A stretch of 64,000 nucleotides of DNA from Streptomyces antioxidans (GCF_000968685.2 NZ_LAKD02000043.1:104700-168699), one strand, 5' to 3'. Counted from the first letter of the stretch, positions 33,591 through 42,910 are shown. Notes: generated by a model not told the origin, from the letters alone. Program-made: numbers and translations.

Positions 33591-35033
33591 CAGTCCGTCC
33601 GCGTTCGCCAGCACCTGGGAGAGCCGTTCAAGCGCCGCCTCGTCGCGGGGCACCGGCCCATAGGACGGCCCCTCGGCGGTCGACCAGCGCCGTGCCACCG
33701 CCGCCGGGTCCTCGCCCAGCAGCAGCCCCGCGGCCTGTGCCGCGGCCCCGAGGGCGACCAGCTCCTCGGCCCGGGGCACCCGCACCGGGCGTCCGCTCAG
33801 CCGCCGGACCGTCTCCCGCCATGCGGCGCCCTTGGCGCCGCCGCCGATGAGCAGCAGCGGGGCGTCGGGCGCCGTGTCCGCGTCCAGCACCTGGTCCAGC
33901 GCGGTGAGCAGGGCGAAGACGGCCCCGTCGTAGGCGGCCTGGAGCACCTGCCCGGGCGTGGTGTCATGGCGCAGACCGTGCAGCAGCCCCGAGGCGTGCG
34001 GCAGATGGGGGGTGCGCTCGCCGTCGAGGAACGGCAGCAGTACGGCCGAGCCGCCCGGTTCCACCGCCTCCCGGTCGCGGCCCAGCAACGCCGCGATCCG
34101 GTCGACCGCGAGCGTGCAGTTGAGCGTGCACGCCAGCGGCAGCCAGGCGTCACGCGTGTCGGCGAACCCCGCGACCACCCCGGTGGGGTCGGTGGGCCGG
34201 TGGGCCGAGACCGCGTAGACGGTGCCGGAGGTGCCCAGGCTCAGCACCGGCTGCCCCGGGCGCAGACCGAGCCCCAGGGCGGCCGCCATGTTGTCGCCCG
34301 TGCCGGTGGCCACCAGGGCGCCGGTGGGCAGCGGCAGATCGGGCAGCTCCCGTACCGTCCCGGCGGCCTCGCCGTGGCGCAGCACGCGCGGCAGCAGCTC
34401 GGGGGAGAGCCCGACCCGGTCCAGGATCTCCTCGTCGTAGGACTCGGTGCCCGAGGCCCACCAGCCGGTGCCCGAGGCGTCGCCCCGGTCGGTGGTGCCG
34501 TAGCCGGTCAGCCGCTCAGTGAGGTAGTCGTGGGGGAGCCGGACGGCCGCGGTGGCGCGGGCCGCCTCCGGTTCGTTCTCCACGAGCCAGGCCCACTTGG
34601 TGACGGTGAAGGCGGGCGCGGGCACACTGCCGACCCGCTCCGCCCACGCCTTGGGTCCGCCCAACTCCTCGATGAGCCGGTCGCGCTGCGGCGCGGAGCG
34701 CACGTCGTTCCACAGCAGGGCGGGACGCACCGAACGGCCGGAGGCGTCCAGCGTGACCAGGCCGTGCTGCTGGCCGCCCACCGAGACCGCGGCCGCCTCC
34801 CGGGCCGGGGTCCCGCACTGGCGCAGCGCCTCGGTGAGCGCCTTCCACCACTGCTCGGGGACGGACTCCTTACCGGTGCCGTCGCTGCCGCCGCCCACGG
34901 TGTGCGGGGCCTGCCCTCGGGCCACGACCGCACCGGTCGCGGAGTCGACGACGAGCGCCTTGGTCGACTGCGTGGAGCTGTCCACGCCGACGACGAGCGG
35001 TCCTTGCGGCACGGGCACGGCTGCTGCTGCCAT
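33576..35033 (-). CDS. xylB: Xylulokinase
   Basis: A 485-residue FGGY-family kinase converting D-xylulose to xylulose 5-phosphate. The ATP-binding start is VVGVDSSTQSTKALVVDS; GQQHGLV, LLWNDVRS, GTSGTVYAVSAH and LIGGGAKGAAWRETVRRLSG follow in the usual order. ATG 35033 is preceded by GGGAG. It is divergent from xylA across a 118-base promoter region. The N-terminus has only about 12 extra residues, so an encapsulin-targeting extension is not evident. Confidence 0.93.
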   Translation of the reverse strand: MAAAAVPVPQGPLVVGVDSSTQSTKALVVDSATGAVVARGQAPHTVGGGSDGTGKESVPEQWWKALTEALRQCGTPAREAAAVSVGGQQHGLVTLDASGRSVRPALLWNDVRSAPQRDRLIEELGGPKAWAERVGSVPAPAFTVTKWAWLVENEPEAARATAAVRLPHDYLTERLTGYGTTDRGDASGTGWWASGTESYDEEILDRVGLSPELLPRVLRHGEAAGTVRELPDLPLPTGALVATGTGDNMAAALGLGLRPGQPVLSLGTSGTVYAVSAHRPTDPTGVVAGFADTRDAWLPLACTLNCTLAVDRIAALLGRDREAVEPGGSAVLLPFLDGERTPHLPHASGLLHGLRHDTTPGQVLQAAYDGAVFALLTALDQVLDADTAPDAPLLLIGGGAKGAAWRETVRRLSGRPVRVPRAEELVALGAAAQAAGLLLGEDPAAVARRWSTAEGPSYGPVPRDEAALERLSQVLANADGLLRQA

Positions 35034-35104
35034 CTCGCGCTCTCCCTTGCGTTCATGGGGCGTGCGGTGTGCGGGTTGTACGGGGCTTCCCCGGAATGCT
35101 CGCG

Positions 35105-35122
35105 CATACTAATTTGTAAAGC
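35105..35122. promoter_or_regulatory. AT-rich element in the xylB-xylA divergent promoter
   Basis: CATACTAATTTGTAAAGC is unusually AT-rich for this DNA and lies between the divergent start sites, as expected for the operator of a ROK repressor. No perfect palindrome is seen, so the exact site is uncertain. Confidence 0.4.
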
Positions 35123-35151
35123 GCCATGACGAAATAGGCGAGGGAGCCGCG

Positions 35152-36324
35152 ATGAGCTACAACCCCACCCCCGAGGACAGGTTCACCTTCGGACTGTGGA
35201 CGGTCGGCTGGCAGGGCCGGGATCCGTTCGGGGACGCCACCCGCCCGGCGCTCGACCCCGTGGAGTCCGTGACCCGGCTCGCCGAGCTCGGCGCGTACGG
35301 CGTCACCTTCCACGACGACGACCTCATCCCCTTCGGGGCCTCCGAGACCGAGCGCGAATCGCATATCAAGCGCTTCCGCCAGGCCCTGGACGCCACCGGT
35401 ATGCGCGTGCCCATGGCCACCACCAACCTCTTCACCCATCCGGTCTTCAAGGACGGCGGCTTCACCGCCAACGACCGCGATGTGCGCCGCTACGCGCTGC
35501 GCAAGACCATGCGCAACATCGACCTCGCCGTCGAGCTGGGTGCCAGGACCTATGTGGCCTGGGGCGGTCGCGAGGGCGCCGAGTCCGGCGGCGCCAAGGA
35601 CGTGCGCGCCGCGCTCGACCGGATGAAGGAGGCGTTCGACCTGCTCGGCGCGTATGTCACCGAGCAGGGCTACGATCTGCGCTTCGCCATCGAGCCCAAG
35701 CCCAACGAGCCGCGCGGCGACATCCTGCTGCCGACCGTCGGCCACGCCCTTGCCTTCATCGAGCGGCTGGAGCGGCCCGAGCTGTACGGGGTCAATCCGG
35801 AGGTCGGCCACGAGCAGATGGCCGGGCTGAACTTCCCGCACGGCATCGCCCAGGCGCTGTGGGCGGGCAAGCTCTTCCACATCGACCTCAACGGCCAGAG
35901 CGGCATCAAGTACGACCAGGACCTGCGGTTCGGCGCGGGCGATCTGCGGGCCGCCTTCTGGCTGGTCGACCTGTTGGAGACCGGTGGCTACGAGGGCCCG
36001 CGCCACTTCGACTTCAAGCCCCCGCGCACCGAGGACATCTCGGGCGTCTGGGCCTCGGCGGCGGGCTGCATGCGCAATTACCTCATCCTTAAGGAGCGCG
36101 CGGCCTCCTTCCGCGCCGACCCCGAGGTCCAGGAGGCGCTGCGCGCCTCGCGCCTGGACCAGCTGGGCCAGCCGACCCTCGACGAGGGCGAGACCCCGGC
36201 GGCGCTGCTCGCGGACCGCACCGCCTTCGAGGACTTCGACGTCGAGGCCGCCGCCGGGCGCGGTATGGCCTTCGAACGCCTCGACCAGCTGGCCATGGAC
36301 CATCTGCTGGCCGCGCGCGGCTGA
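35152..36324 (+). CDS. xylA: Xylose isomerase
   Basis: A 390-residue TIM-barrel enzyme interconverting D-xylose and D-xylulose. Conserved parts are FTFGLWTVGWQGRDPFGDAT, VTFHDDDLIPFG (catalytic His), YVAWGGREGAESGGAKD, AIEPKPNEPRGD and NPEVGHEQMAGL (metal ligands), and HIDLNGQSGIKYDQDLRFG. AGGGAG precedes ATG 35152. Full length for the group II-type actinobacterial enzyme. Its stop region is duplicated 28 bases further on. Confidence 0.96.
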   Translation: MSYNPTPEDRFTFGLWTVGWQGRDPFGDATRPALDPVESVTRLAELGAYGVTFHDDDLIPFGASETERESHIKRFRQALDATGMRVPMATTNLFTHPVFKDGGFTANDRDVRRYALRKTMRNIDLAVELGARTYVAWGGREGAESGGAKDVRAALDRMKEAFDLLGAYVTEQGYDLRFAIEPKPNEPRGDILLPTVGHALAFIERLERPELYGVNPEVGHEQMAGLNFPHGIAQALWAGKLFHIDLNGQSGIKYDQDLRFGAGDLRAAFWLVDLLETGGYEGPRHFDFKPPRTEDISGVWASAAGCMRNYLILKERAASFRADPEVQEALRASRLDQLGQPTLDEGETPAALLADRTAFEDFDVEAAAGRGMAFERLDQLAMDHLLAARG

Positions 36325-36437
36325 CCCCGTCCGGTTGACCGCGCGCGGCTGACGGTGCCGGTCGGCCGCGTCCGGCTGACCGGGCCCGGCTGGCCCTGCT
36401 CGGTCGCTCGGGTCCGGCTGCCCTCGCGCGGCTGACC
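36311..36437. repeat. Stop-spanning repeats after xylA
   Basis: CCGCGCGCGGCTGAC occurs exactly at 36311-36325 (with the true stop) and 36339-36353. Shorter relatives GTCCGGCTGACCGG (about 36369-36382) and CGCGCGGCTGACC (36425-36437) follow. Nothing else was seen in the 228-base gap before the SWIM gene end. Confidence 0.85.
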
Positions 36438-36552
36438 GGATCCGGCCGCCGGTCCCGCCCTCGACTGGACCGGCGGCCGGGGCCCTCACCGGCTCGGGAC
36501 CCCCGCCGCCGACCCGCTCGGGACCCCGGGCCCGCCACCGCCCGTGCGCGCG

Positions 36553-37830
36553 TCAGCCCTCGGAGCCCGCCAGCGCCAGCGCCGCCGCCGGGTCGGGTCC
36601 GGCCGGGCCCGCGGGCCACCAGCGGCCGCGTTCCCTGCGGTACGGCCACCAGCGTCCGTCGTGGCCGTAGCGCACCTGGAGATCGGCGCCCACCACGGTC
36701 CAGCGGTTCGCCGTGGCGCGCAGCCGGGGGGCCAGCTCGTCCCCCTCCCAGGCGGCGGCCAGCTGGGCGCGGGCCCGCGCGAGGGCTTCCGCGTCCGGCG
36801 TCCACTCCTCCTCCAGCACGGTGAGCGCCGCGGCCCCGCCGTGCTCCCAGGCGCGTGCGGCCCGCGCCAGATCGGTGCGGTCGCGCCCGCAGCCCGTCGC
36901 GAGCCGGGCGGCGACCGGGGCCGGGGGACCTGCGGCGGTCAGCCGCACCGTGTCCTGCCACACCGTCAGCGGGGCCGGGACCGGGGCGGTGGCGTGACCG
37001 GGTGCGAGCGCGTCGGCCAGCAGCCGCTGGGCCCGTACGGCCGCGTCCGCCGCCAGGAACTCCAGCGCGGCCACGTCCAGCCCCCCGGCCGGGTCGGTAC
37101 CGCCCGCCAGCGACGGTGGACGGCCGGGCGCGGCGACCGCGGGCGGCGGTCCGGGCAGCGGGAGCGGCCCGGGCGCGCCGAACGCCTCCCGGGCCGGTAC
37201 GCCCTCCGGAGCCGGGGGAGCGGCCTCCTCCGCTGCCCGCGGAAGGTCCCGGGCGGCCCGCGCCGCGCTGCGCACCTGGAGCTCGTCCAACAGCTCCCGC
37301 TCCCCGCGTCCGCGCATCAGGAGCAGCACATACGGATCCTCGTCCAGCAGCCGGGCGAGCTGGTAGCACAGCGCCGCCGTGTGCGGGCAGTGGTCCCACG
37401 CCTCGCAGCCGCACTCCGGCTCCAGGTCGCCTATCCCCGGCAGCAGTTCGACACCCACGACGGCCGCGTCCTCGGCCAGCTGCGGGGGCATGTCACGGTC
37501 CAGCAGGGCGGCGATATGGCCGGAGCGGTCCACGACCACCTCCAGCAGCCGGTCCCACTCCGTGTCGGTGAACTCCCGCAGCAGTACATCGGACCGGTAA
37601 GGCGTGCGGTCGCGGTCCCGCACCACGGCGGTGACCCGCCCGGGGCGTACGCACACCGCGCCCACCGCACCCTCGCGCGCCTGCTTGCGGCCCCGCTTCA
37701 GCTGCTCGCCGTCCAGCGCCGTGTCCTCCAGGGCCTTCAGCCACGCCTGTCCCCACCAGGTGCGGGCGAAGCCGCGGCCACGGGCGGGCGGCAGTGCGGC
37801 GAAGGTGCGCTCGGACTCGGTACGGCTCAT
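36553..37830 (-). CDS. SWIM zinc-finger protein
   Basis: A 425-residue protein. The SWIM motif CGCEAWDHCPHTAALCYQLA (CxCx6CxH) is near residue 140. The N-terminal GRGFARTWWGQAWLKALED and ARTW-W-GxAW pattern is typical of the SWIM partner of actinobacterial SNF2 helicases. A low-complexity Pro/Ala middle and a C-terminal region with RWWPYRRERGRWWPAG complete it. The start ATG 37830 overlaps the helicase stop by 4 bases, so the two are coupled and probably act together on nucleic acid. Confidence 0.83.
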   Translation of the reverse strand: MSRTESERTFAALPPARGRGFARTWWGQAWLKALEDTALDGEQLKRGRKQAREGAVGAVCVRPGRVTAVVRDRDRTPYRSDVLLREFTDTEWDRLLEVVVDRSGHIAALLDRDMPPQLAEDAAVVGVELLPGIGDLEPECGCEAWDHCPHTAALCYQLARLLDEDPYVLLLMRGRGERELLDELQVRSAARAARDLPRAAEEAAPPAPEGVPAREAFGAPGPLPLPGPPPAVAAPGRPPSLAGGTDPAGGLDVAALEFLAADAAVRAQRLLADALAPGHATAPVPAPLTVWQDTVRLTAAGPPAPVAARLATGCGRDRTDLARAARAWEHGGAAALTVLEEEWTPDAEALARARAQLAAAWEGDELAPRLRATANRWTVVGADLQVRYGHDGRWWPYRRERGRWWPAGPAGPDPAAALALAGSEG

Positions 37831-40775
37831 CGTTCGGTCCCCCTCAGCTCCACGAGCTCCGCCAGCTCGGCGTCGGTCAGTTCGGTCAGTGCGCCCTCGC
37901 CGGAGCCGAGCACGGCGTCCGCCAGCTCCCGCTTGCGCGCCAGCATCGCGGCGATGCGGTCCTCCACGGTGCCCTCCGCGACGATGCGGTGGACCTGCAC
38001 CGGCTGGGTCTGGCCGATGCGGTACGCGCGGTCGGTGGCCTGTGCCTCGACGGCCGGGTTCCACCAGCGGTCGTAGTGCACGACATGCCCGGCCCGGGTG
38101 AGGTTGAGCCCGGTGCCCGCCGCCTTCAGCGACAGCAGGAACACCGGGACCTCGCCGTCCTGGAAGCTCCGCACCATCTCCTCGCGCCGCGCCACCGGCG
38201 TACCGCCGTGCAGCAGCTGGGCCGGCACCCCGCGCGCGGCCAGATGGCCCTCGAGGATGCGCGCCATCTGGACGTACTGGGTGAAGACCAGGACGCTCCC
38301 GCCCTCGGCCAGGATCGTGTCCAGCAGCTCGTCAAGCAGCTCCAGCTTGCCGGAGCGTCCGGGGACCACCGGCCGGTCCTCCTTCAGGTACTGCGCCGGG
38401 TGATTGCAGATCTGCTTCAGCCCCGTGAGGAGCTTCACGATGAGTCCGCGCCGGACGAGGCCGTCGGTGCCGGAGATCTCGGCCAGGATCTCGCGCACCA
38501 CCGCTTCGTACAGCCCGGCCTGCTCCTTGGTGAGCGCGACGGCCCGGTCCGTCTCCGTCTTGGGCGGCAGCTCCGGGGCGATACCGGGGTCGGACTTGCG
38601 GCGCCTGAGCAGGAAGGGGCGGACCAGTTTCGCCAGCCGCGCGGCGGCCTCGGGGTCGCTTCCGCTCTCCACGGGCTGGGCGTAGCGCCTGCGGAACGCC
38701 CCATGGGTGCCCAGCACCCCGGGCGTGGTCCAGTCGAGGATCGCCCAGAGCTCGGAGAGGTTGTTCTCGATGGGGGTTCCGGAGAGCGCCACGCGGGCCT
38801 TCGCGCCGATGGTGCGCAGCTGTCGCGCCGTCGCCGAGAACGGGTTCTTCACGTGCTGCGCCTCGTCCGCGACCACCATGCCCCACGGCCCGGCCCCGGC
38901 CAGCCGCTGGGCGTCCAGCCGCATCGTGCCATAGGTGGTGAGGACGAACTCGCCGTCGTCAAGGTCGTCCAGACTGCGCGCGGAGCCGTGGTAGCGGCGC
39001 ACCGGGGTGCCCGGCGCGAACCGCTCGATCTCGCGCTGCCAGTTGCCCATCAGCGAGGTGGGGCAGACCACCAGAGTGGGCCCGGAGGCTTCAGAGATGT
39101 CCATACGGTGGAGATGGAGGGCGATCACGGTGATGGTCTTGCCGAGGCCCATGTCGTCGGCGAGACAGCCGCCGAGGCCGATCGAGGTCATCCGGACCAG
39201 CCAGTCCAGGCCGCGCAGCTGGTAGTCGCGGAGTGTGGCGGCCAGCGCGGCGGGCTGGGACACCGGCGCCCGCTGGGTGCCCGCGGTCCCCTCGGGGTCG
39301 GCGAGGTGGTCCCGCAGGGCCTCCAGCCAGCCGGTGGGCCGCACCTCCACATCGGTGCCGTCGGCCTCCGTGCGACCGGTAAGGACGGCGCCGAGGGCGT
39401 CGGCGGGGGTGAGCTTGCGGTCCTGCCGGTCCCGTACCCGGCGCACCGCCTCGGGGTCGAGGAGGACCCACTGGTCGCGCAGCCGCACCACCGGCCGACT
39501 GGCCTCGGCGAGCCGGTCGAGCTCGGCACGGGTGAGCTCCTGGTCACCCACGGCGAACCGCCAGCTGAAGCGCAGCAGCGCGTCCGCGGAGAGGAAGCCG
39601 GGGAGCCGGGGCCCGGCGTCTTCCTGGGCCTCGTCGTCGCCGTCCGGGCCGATGACGGCACGGGCGGTGAGCCCGCGGGCCAGCTCCCTGGGCCAGTGCA
39701 CCTGGACCCCGGCGGCGTCCAGCGCCCCGGCTGCCGGGCCGAGCAGTTCGGTGACCTCCTCGTCGGCGAGGTCGAGGGCGTCGGGCACGGCGGCGGACAG
39801 CAGCGGGGCGAGCGGCGCCCAGGCGCGGGCCGCGCGCCGCAGGGTCAGCAGGGCGTCCATACGGGCGCGCGGACCGAGGGCCGAGGTGATGGGCGACGTC
39901 CCAGCCCAGACGTCGGCGGCGTCCGCGACCAGCGCCGGATCGGCGAGGCTGTGCAGCTGGAGTACGGCACGGAAGCGCGGCGCGTCCGCCTTACCGTTCC
40001 CACCGACGCCGTACAGCAGCTCGATACGGATCGAGAGCCGCACCCCCGCGTCGTGCCCGGCAGCCACATCGGCGGCCCAGGCGCGCTGTTCGGGCAGCCG
40101 CCGTGGTGCCGGGGCGGCGTAGGCGGGGCCGCCCGCGGCCGACGCCGCCGCGGGCGAACGCGGCAGCCCGTCCGCCACCGCGTCCAGGAACGCCCGCAGA
40201 TGCCGCTCGGGCTCGGGCAGCAGCACCGGGCCGGAGACGGGCAGCGGCGTCGCGTGGGCCGTAGGCGGCATGGCGGCGGCCAGCTCACGCACCCGCGTCA
40301 GATCGTCGGGGGTGAGCGGACCGACCCGCCAGGCGTCGTGGTCGGTGGAGCTCAGCCCGGGCAGCAGCCTTCCGCGGGCCGCGAGCTGGAGGGCGAGGAC
40401 GGCGGCGGCGCCCCAGAAGGCCGTGGCGGTGTCACACTCCCCGGGACCGGCCTGCACGGCCCGCGCCCGGGCCCGGGTGAGCACCGGCAGCGCCTCGGCC
40501 AGGGGCAGCACAAGCGCCCTTACGGTACGCGTCTCTACATCGAGGCCGGTGGGGACGATGGGGTCGGGGCCGGTGGGACCGCCATCGGTGCCGTCCACCG
40601 GCACGACGACCGTCAGCTCCTCGGCGGAGCCGGTGACGGGGCCGGAGGGAGGTGCGCCGTCCGGCCGCCAGAAGGCGACCCGGCCGGTGCGTGCCGGGTC
40701 ACCGGGAAGGAAGACCGCGGTGCAGCGGGAGAGTTCGGCGATGTCGGAGGGTGTGGCCGCGGAGGGTGGTGTCAC
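37827..40775 (-). CDS. SNF2-family DEAD/DEAH-box helicase
   Basis: A 982-residue ATPase. The N-terminal 450 residues are a lineage-specific region. Motif I is LADDMGLGKTITVIALHLHR, motif II VVADEAQHVKNP, motif III ALSGTPIENNLSELW, and the C-terminal RecA lobe has VFTQYVQMA and QATDRAYRIGQTQPVQVHR. Start is GTG 40775, with GAGGAA 11 bases upstream. It remodels or translocates on duplex DNA by family; the target is unknown. The SWIM gene follows with an ATGA overlap. Confidence 0.88.
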   Translation of the reverse strand: MTPPSAATPSDIAELSRCTAVFLPGDPARTGRVAFWRPDGAPPSGPVTGSAEELTVVVPVDGTDGGPTGPDPIVPTGLDVETRTVRALVLPLAEALPVLTRARARAVQAGPGECDTATAFWGAAAVLALQLAARGRLLPGLSSTDHDAWRVGPLTPDDLTRVRELAAAMPPTAHATPLPVSGPVLLPEPERHLRAFLDAVADGLPRSPAAASAAGGPAYAAPAPRRLPEQRAWAADVAAGHDAGVRLSIRIELLYGVGGNGKADAPRFRAVLQLHSLADPALVADAADVWAGTSPITSALGPRARMDALLTLRRAARAWAPLAPLLSAAVPDALDLADEEVTELLGPAAGALDAAGVQVHWPRELARGLTARAVIGPDGDDEAQEDAGPRLPGFLSADALLRFSWRFAVGDQELTRAELDRLAEASRPVVRLRDQWVLLDPEAVRRVRDRQDRKLTPADALGAVLTGRTEADGTDVEVRPTGWLEALRDHLADPEGTAGTQRAPVSQPAALAATLRDYQLRGLDWLVRMTSIGLGGCLADDMGLGKTITVIALHLHRMDISEASGPTLVVCPTSLMGNWQREIERFAPGTPVRRYHGSARSLDDLDDGEFVLTTYGTMRLDAQRLAGAGPWGMVVADEAQHVKNPFSATARQLRTIGAKARVALSGTPIENNLSELWAILDWTTPGVLGTHGAFRRRYAQPVESGSDPEAAARLAKLVRPFLLRRRKSDPGIAPELPPKTETDRAVALTKEQAGLYEAVVREILAEISGTDGLVRRGLIVKLLTGLKQICNHPAQYLKEDRPVVPGRSGKLELLDELLDTILAEGGSVLVFTQYVQMARILEGHLAARGVPAQLLHGGTPVARREEMVRSFQDGEVPVFLLSLKAAGTGLNLTRAGHVVHYDRWWNPAVEAQATDRAYRIGQTQPVQVHRIVAEGTVEDRIAAMLARKRELADAVLGSGEGALTELTDAELAELVELRGTER

Positions 40776-40796
40776 AGTGCTGTGCGTTCCTCAAAT

Positions 40797-40808
40797 TTGA
40801 CTAGTCAA
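40797..40808. promoter_or_regulatory. Palindrome upstream of the SNF2 helicase gene
   Basis: TTGACTAGTCAA is a perfect 12-base palindrome, overlapping TCAAATTTGA (40791-40800), another perfect palindrome. On the minus strand it also reads as a -35-like TTGACT for the helicase gene. I cannot name a binding protein. Confidence 0.4.
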
Positions 40809-40917
40809 GCCCGGGCCGCCCGAGGGTACAGGATCGCGGCGCGGTGAGGAACCGGGCGCCGCCGGTGTCCGTTGTGTGGAGTGAGTGCGGCTATGGGCCG
40901 TGAAGGAGGCGGGCGAG

Positions 40918-41100
40918 ATGTCCACACGTGCGAAGGTCGCCACCGGTGGTGTGGTGGCGGGTGTGATCCTGCTCTGGGTGTTGCCCTTCTGGGCTGCGCT
41001 GCTGGTGATCGTGGGAGTGCCGGCGGCGGCCTATCTGCTGCTGGATCCCTCCCAGCGCCGCAGGCTGAGCAGGGCCACCCGTAAGCAGCTGGGCCGCTGA
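40918..41100 (+). CDS. Small membrane protein, unknown function
   Basis: A 60-residue protein with two hydrophobic stretches, VATGGVVAGVILLWVLPF and WAALLVIVGVPAAAYLLL, and a basic tail DPSQRRRLSRATRKQLGR. AAGGAGG lies 8 bases before ATG 40918. No family recognised. The 332 bases after it (41101-41432) contain no gene I can support, only a copy of the CGCTGACGCCGTG element at 41395. Confidence 0.72.
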   Translation: MSTRAKVATGGVVAGVILLWVLPFWAALLVIVGVPAAAYLLLDPSQRRRLSRATRKQLGR

Positions 41101-41432
41101 AGCGGCCGGTCGTCGAGCCCGGCCGGGCGAGGCGACCAGCCGGGCCAGGGGTCACGGGCGGAGCGCACCCGGGAGTGACCGCGCAGTACCGATCGCGGAC
41201 CGCCCGCGACCCCGTTCCGGACCCGGCCGCCTGGCCGGCGGCCATGCCCCTCGGGGCCCGCTCAGGCCCGGAGTGACATCCGGGTCCGGACGGAAACGGC
41301 CGCTGGGACCGTACGGGGGCGCCGACGGGGCCCGCGCGTCGGCGTGCCCGACCGGCCCCTATGGCCTCGTTGACCGGCACCTGGGGACGCCTCTCGCTGA
41401 CGCCGTGCGGGAGAAGGCGGGGCCTCGGGGGC

Positions 41433-42230
41433 TCAGTGCGGCCGTACGGCGAGCTTGTCCAGGGCCGTCAGCAGCCCGGGCAGCTCGGGGCCGCGGCCGA
41501 CCGGCAGCACCTCGCCCGGTGCGTCGTCCAGCAGCACGAACGCGATGTCGTCGGTCCGGGCCACCATGCTCCAGCCCGGCCCGTCGGCCCGGAGCGTCCG
41601 CGCGTCGCCGGAGGCGAACGCCGAGCGGATCCGCCCCAGCGGCGGGGGTGAGTCCAGATAGCCGCGCGCCTCTTCGAGCACCCGCCGCACACCCCCGTGC
41701 GGCTTCTCGCCCGGGGACACGAACGTCACATCACTGTCGACCTGTTCACGCCAGATCGCCCACTGGAGCGCGATCTCATCGGCGCCGAGCCGCCGCTGGG
41801 CCGGGCCCCACCGCTCGGAGTCCGGCGGCGACAGCGGTGCCCGGGAGACGGCCTCCCCCAGCCCGGGGTCGGACGCGGGATCATGGGGAGCCGGTACGCC
41901 CGGGGCGGCCACGGCCACCGCGAGCGGCCAGCCGGGAAGCGAGGCGACCACCGTACGGTCCTCGATGGCCAGGGCGTATTCCATACCGCAGTCCCAGGTC
42001 GCGATGGCGATGGCCACGAGCGCCACATCGTCGGTGACCACCGTCCAGCGGGCGCCGTCCGCGTCCTGTCCCAGCACCAGTCCGTAGCCGCTCTCGTACG
42101 GCTCCAGCCCGAGCGCGGCACATGCCTCGGGATAGTCGTCGCCGAGCACGCTCGGGAATTGAGCGGGTGTCAGCAGCACCGCGGTCAGCACATACAGCGC
42201 CTCGTCGCGTGACTCCTCCGTGGCGGGCAC
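41433..42230 (-). CDS. Conserved-looking protein of unknown function
   Basis: A 265-residue acidic soluble protein. It starts at GTG 42230, chosen because GAGGAGG lies 5 bases upstream. Readable segments are RDEALYVLTAVLLTPAQFPS, GYGLVLGQDADGARWTVVTD and WAIWREQVDSDVTFVSPGE. No signal peptide, membrane helix or catalytic motif is visible. Codon use is typical. I do not recognise the family. Confidence 0.7.
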   Translation of the reverse strand: MPATEESRDEALYVLTAVLLTPAQFPSVLGDDYPEACAALGLEPYESGYGLVLGQDADGARWTVVTDDVALVAIAIATWDCGMEYALAIEDRTVVASLPGWPLAVAVAAPGVPAPHDPASDPGLGEAVSRAPLSPPDSERWGPAQRRLGADEIALQWAIWREQVDSDVTFVSPGEKPHGGVRRVLEEARGYLDSPPPLGRIRSAFASGDARTLRADGPGWSMVARTDDIAFVLLDDAPGEVLPVGRGPELPGLLTALDKLAVRPH

Positions 42231-42332
42231 GACAGCCTCCTCTTGCGCATGCGGATCCGATGGGCGATCCGTCGTCGCGCACCTTAACCACCCAGTAGCC
42301 ACGGAGTCGAGACATCGGAAGGCGGTCGGCTC

Positions 42333-42869
42333 TCAGCCGTCGGTCGCCGCCCGGAGCGTGTCGAGTGTGCGCCGCAGCCAGGACAGTTCGGCCTGGCTGG
42401 TGGCCCGGGCGACGGTGAGAATGCCGCGCCGGAAGGGATCGTCGACCTCTTCGGCGCGCAACGGGCGGTCGCCCTCGTAGAAGAAGCTCGACGGCTGCCG
42501 CAGAAAGGCCATCCGGCGCTCCAGCACCTCCGCCTGGGCCGACGGTTCTTCGAGGTGGCGCAGGAACGCCAGCACGGTGAACCAGCGGTTCTCGTCGGTG
42601 ATGTCGGCGTCCGCCGGATGCGCCAGACGGCGGCGCAGCTCCGCCTGCCCCTCGGCGGTCAGCGTGAGCATGTGCCGGGGCGCGGCCCCCGCGCCCGGCT
42701 GGGTCCGGCGGGCCAGCAGCCCGGCCTTCTCCAGCCGCTTGATCGCCGGGTAGAGGGTGGACTCGGCCACGGGTTTCACATGGCCGGTCAGCGCGGCGAT
42801 GCGTTTGCGCAACTCATAGCCGTGCAGCGGGGCGTCATGGAGGAAGCCCAGGATGGCGAGTTCGAGCAT
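42333..42869 (-). CDS. PadR-family transcriptional regulator
   Basis: A 178-residue regulator. The N-terminal winged helix is LELAILGFLHDAPLHGYEL and continues VAESTLYPAIKRLEKAGLLA, the standard PadR DNA-binding segment; the C-terminal helices form the dimer domain. ATG 42869 begins the conserved fold; no good ribosome site is seen, so a leaderless mRNA is possible. It is divergent from an alpha/beta hydrolase, and the gap holds a perfect PadR-like operator. Confidence 0.9.
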   Translation of the reverse strand: MLELAILGFLHDAPLHGYELRKRIAALTGHVKPVAESTLYPAIKRLEKAGLLARRTQPGAGAAPRHMLTLTAEGQAELRRRLAHPADADITDENRWFTVLAFLRHLEEPSAQAEVLERRMAFLRQPSSFFYEGDRPLRAEEVDDPFRRGILTVARATSQAELSWLRRTLDTLRAATDG

Positions 42870-42910
42870 GGCCGCATTGTGCCGCATGGCCGCGGTACCT
42901 CGTAAGTGCA

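Noticed and set aside
37794..40847. A 1017-codon plus-strand open frame
   Set aside because: Antisense shadow of the SNF2 helicase, whose motifs are complete on the minus strand.
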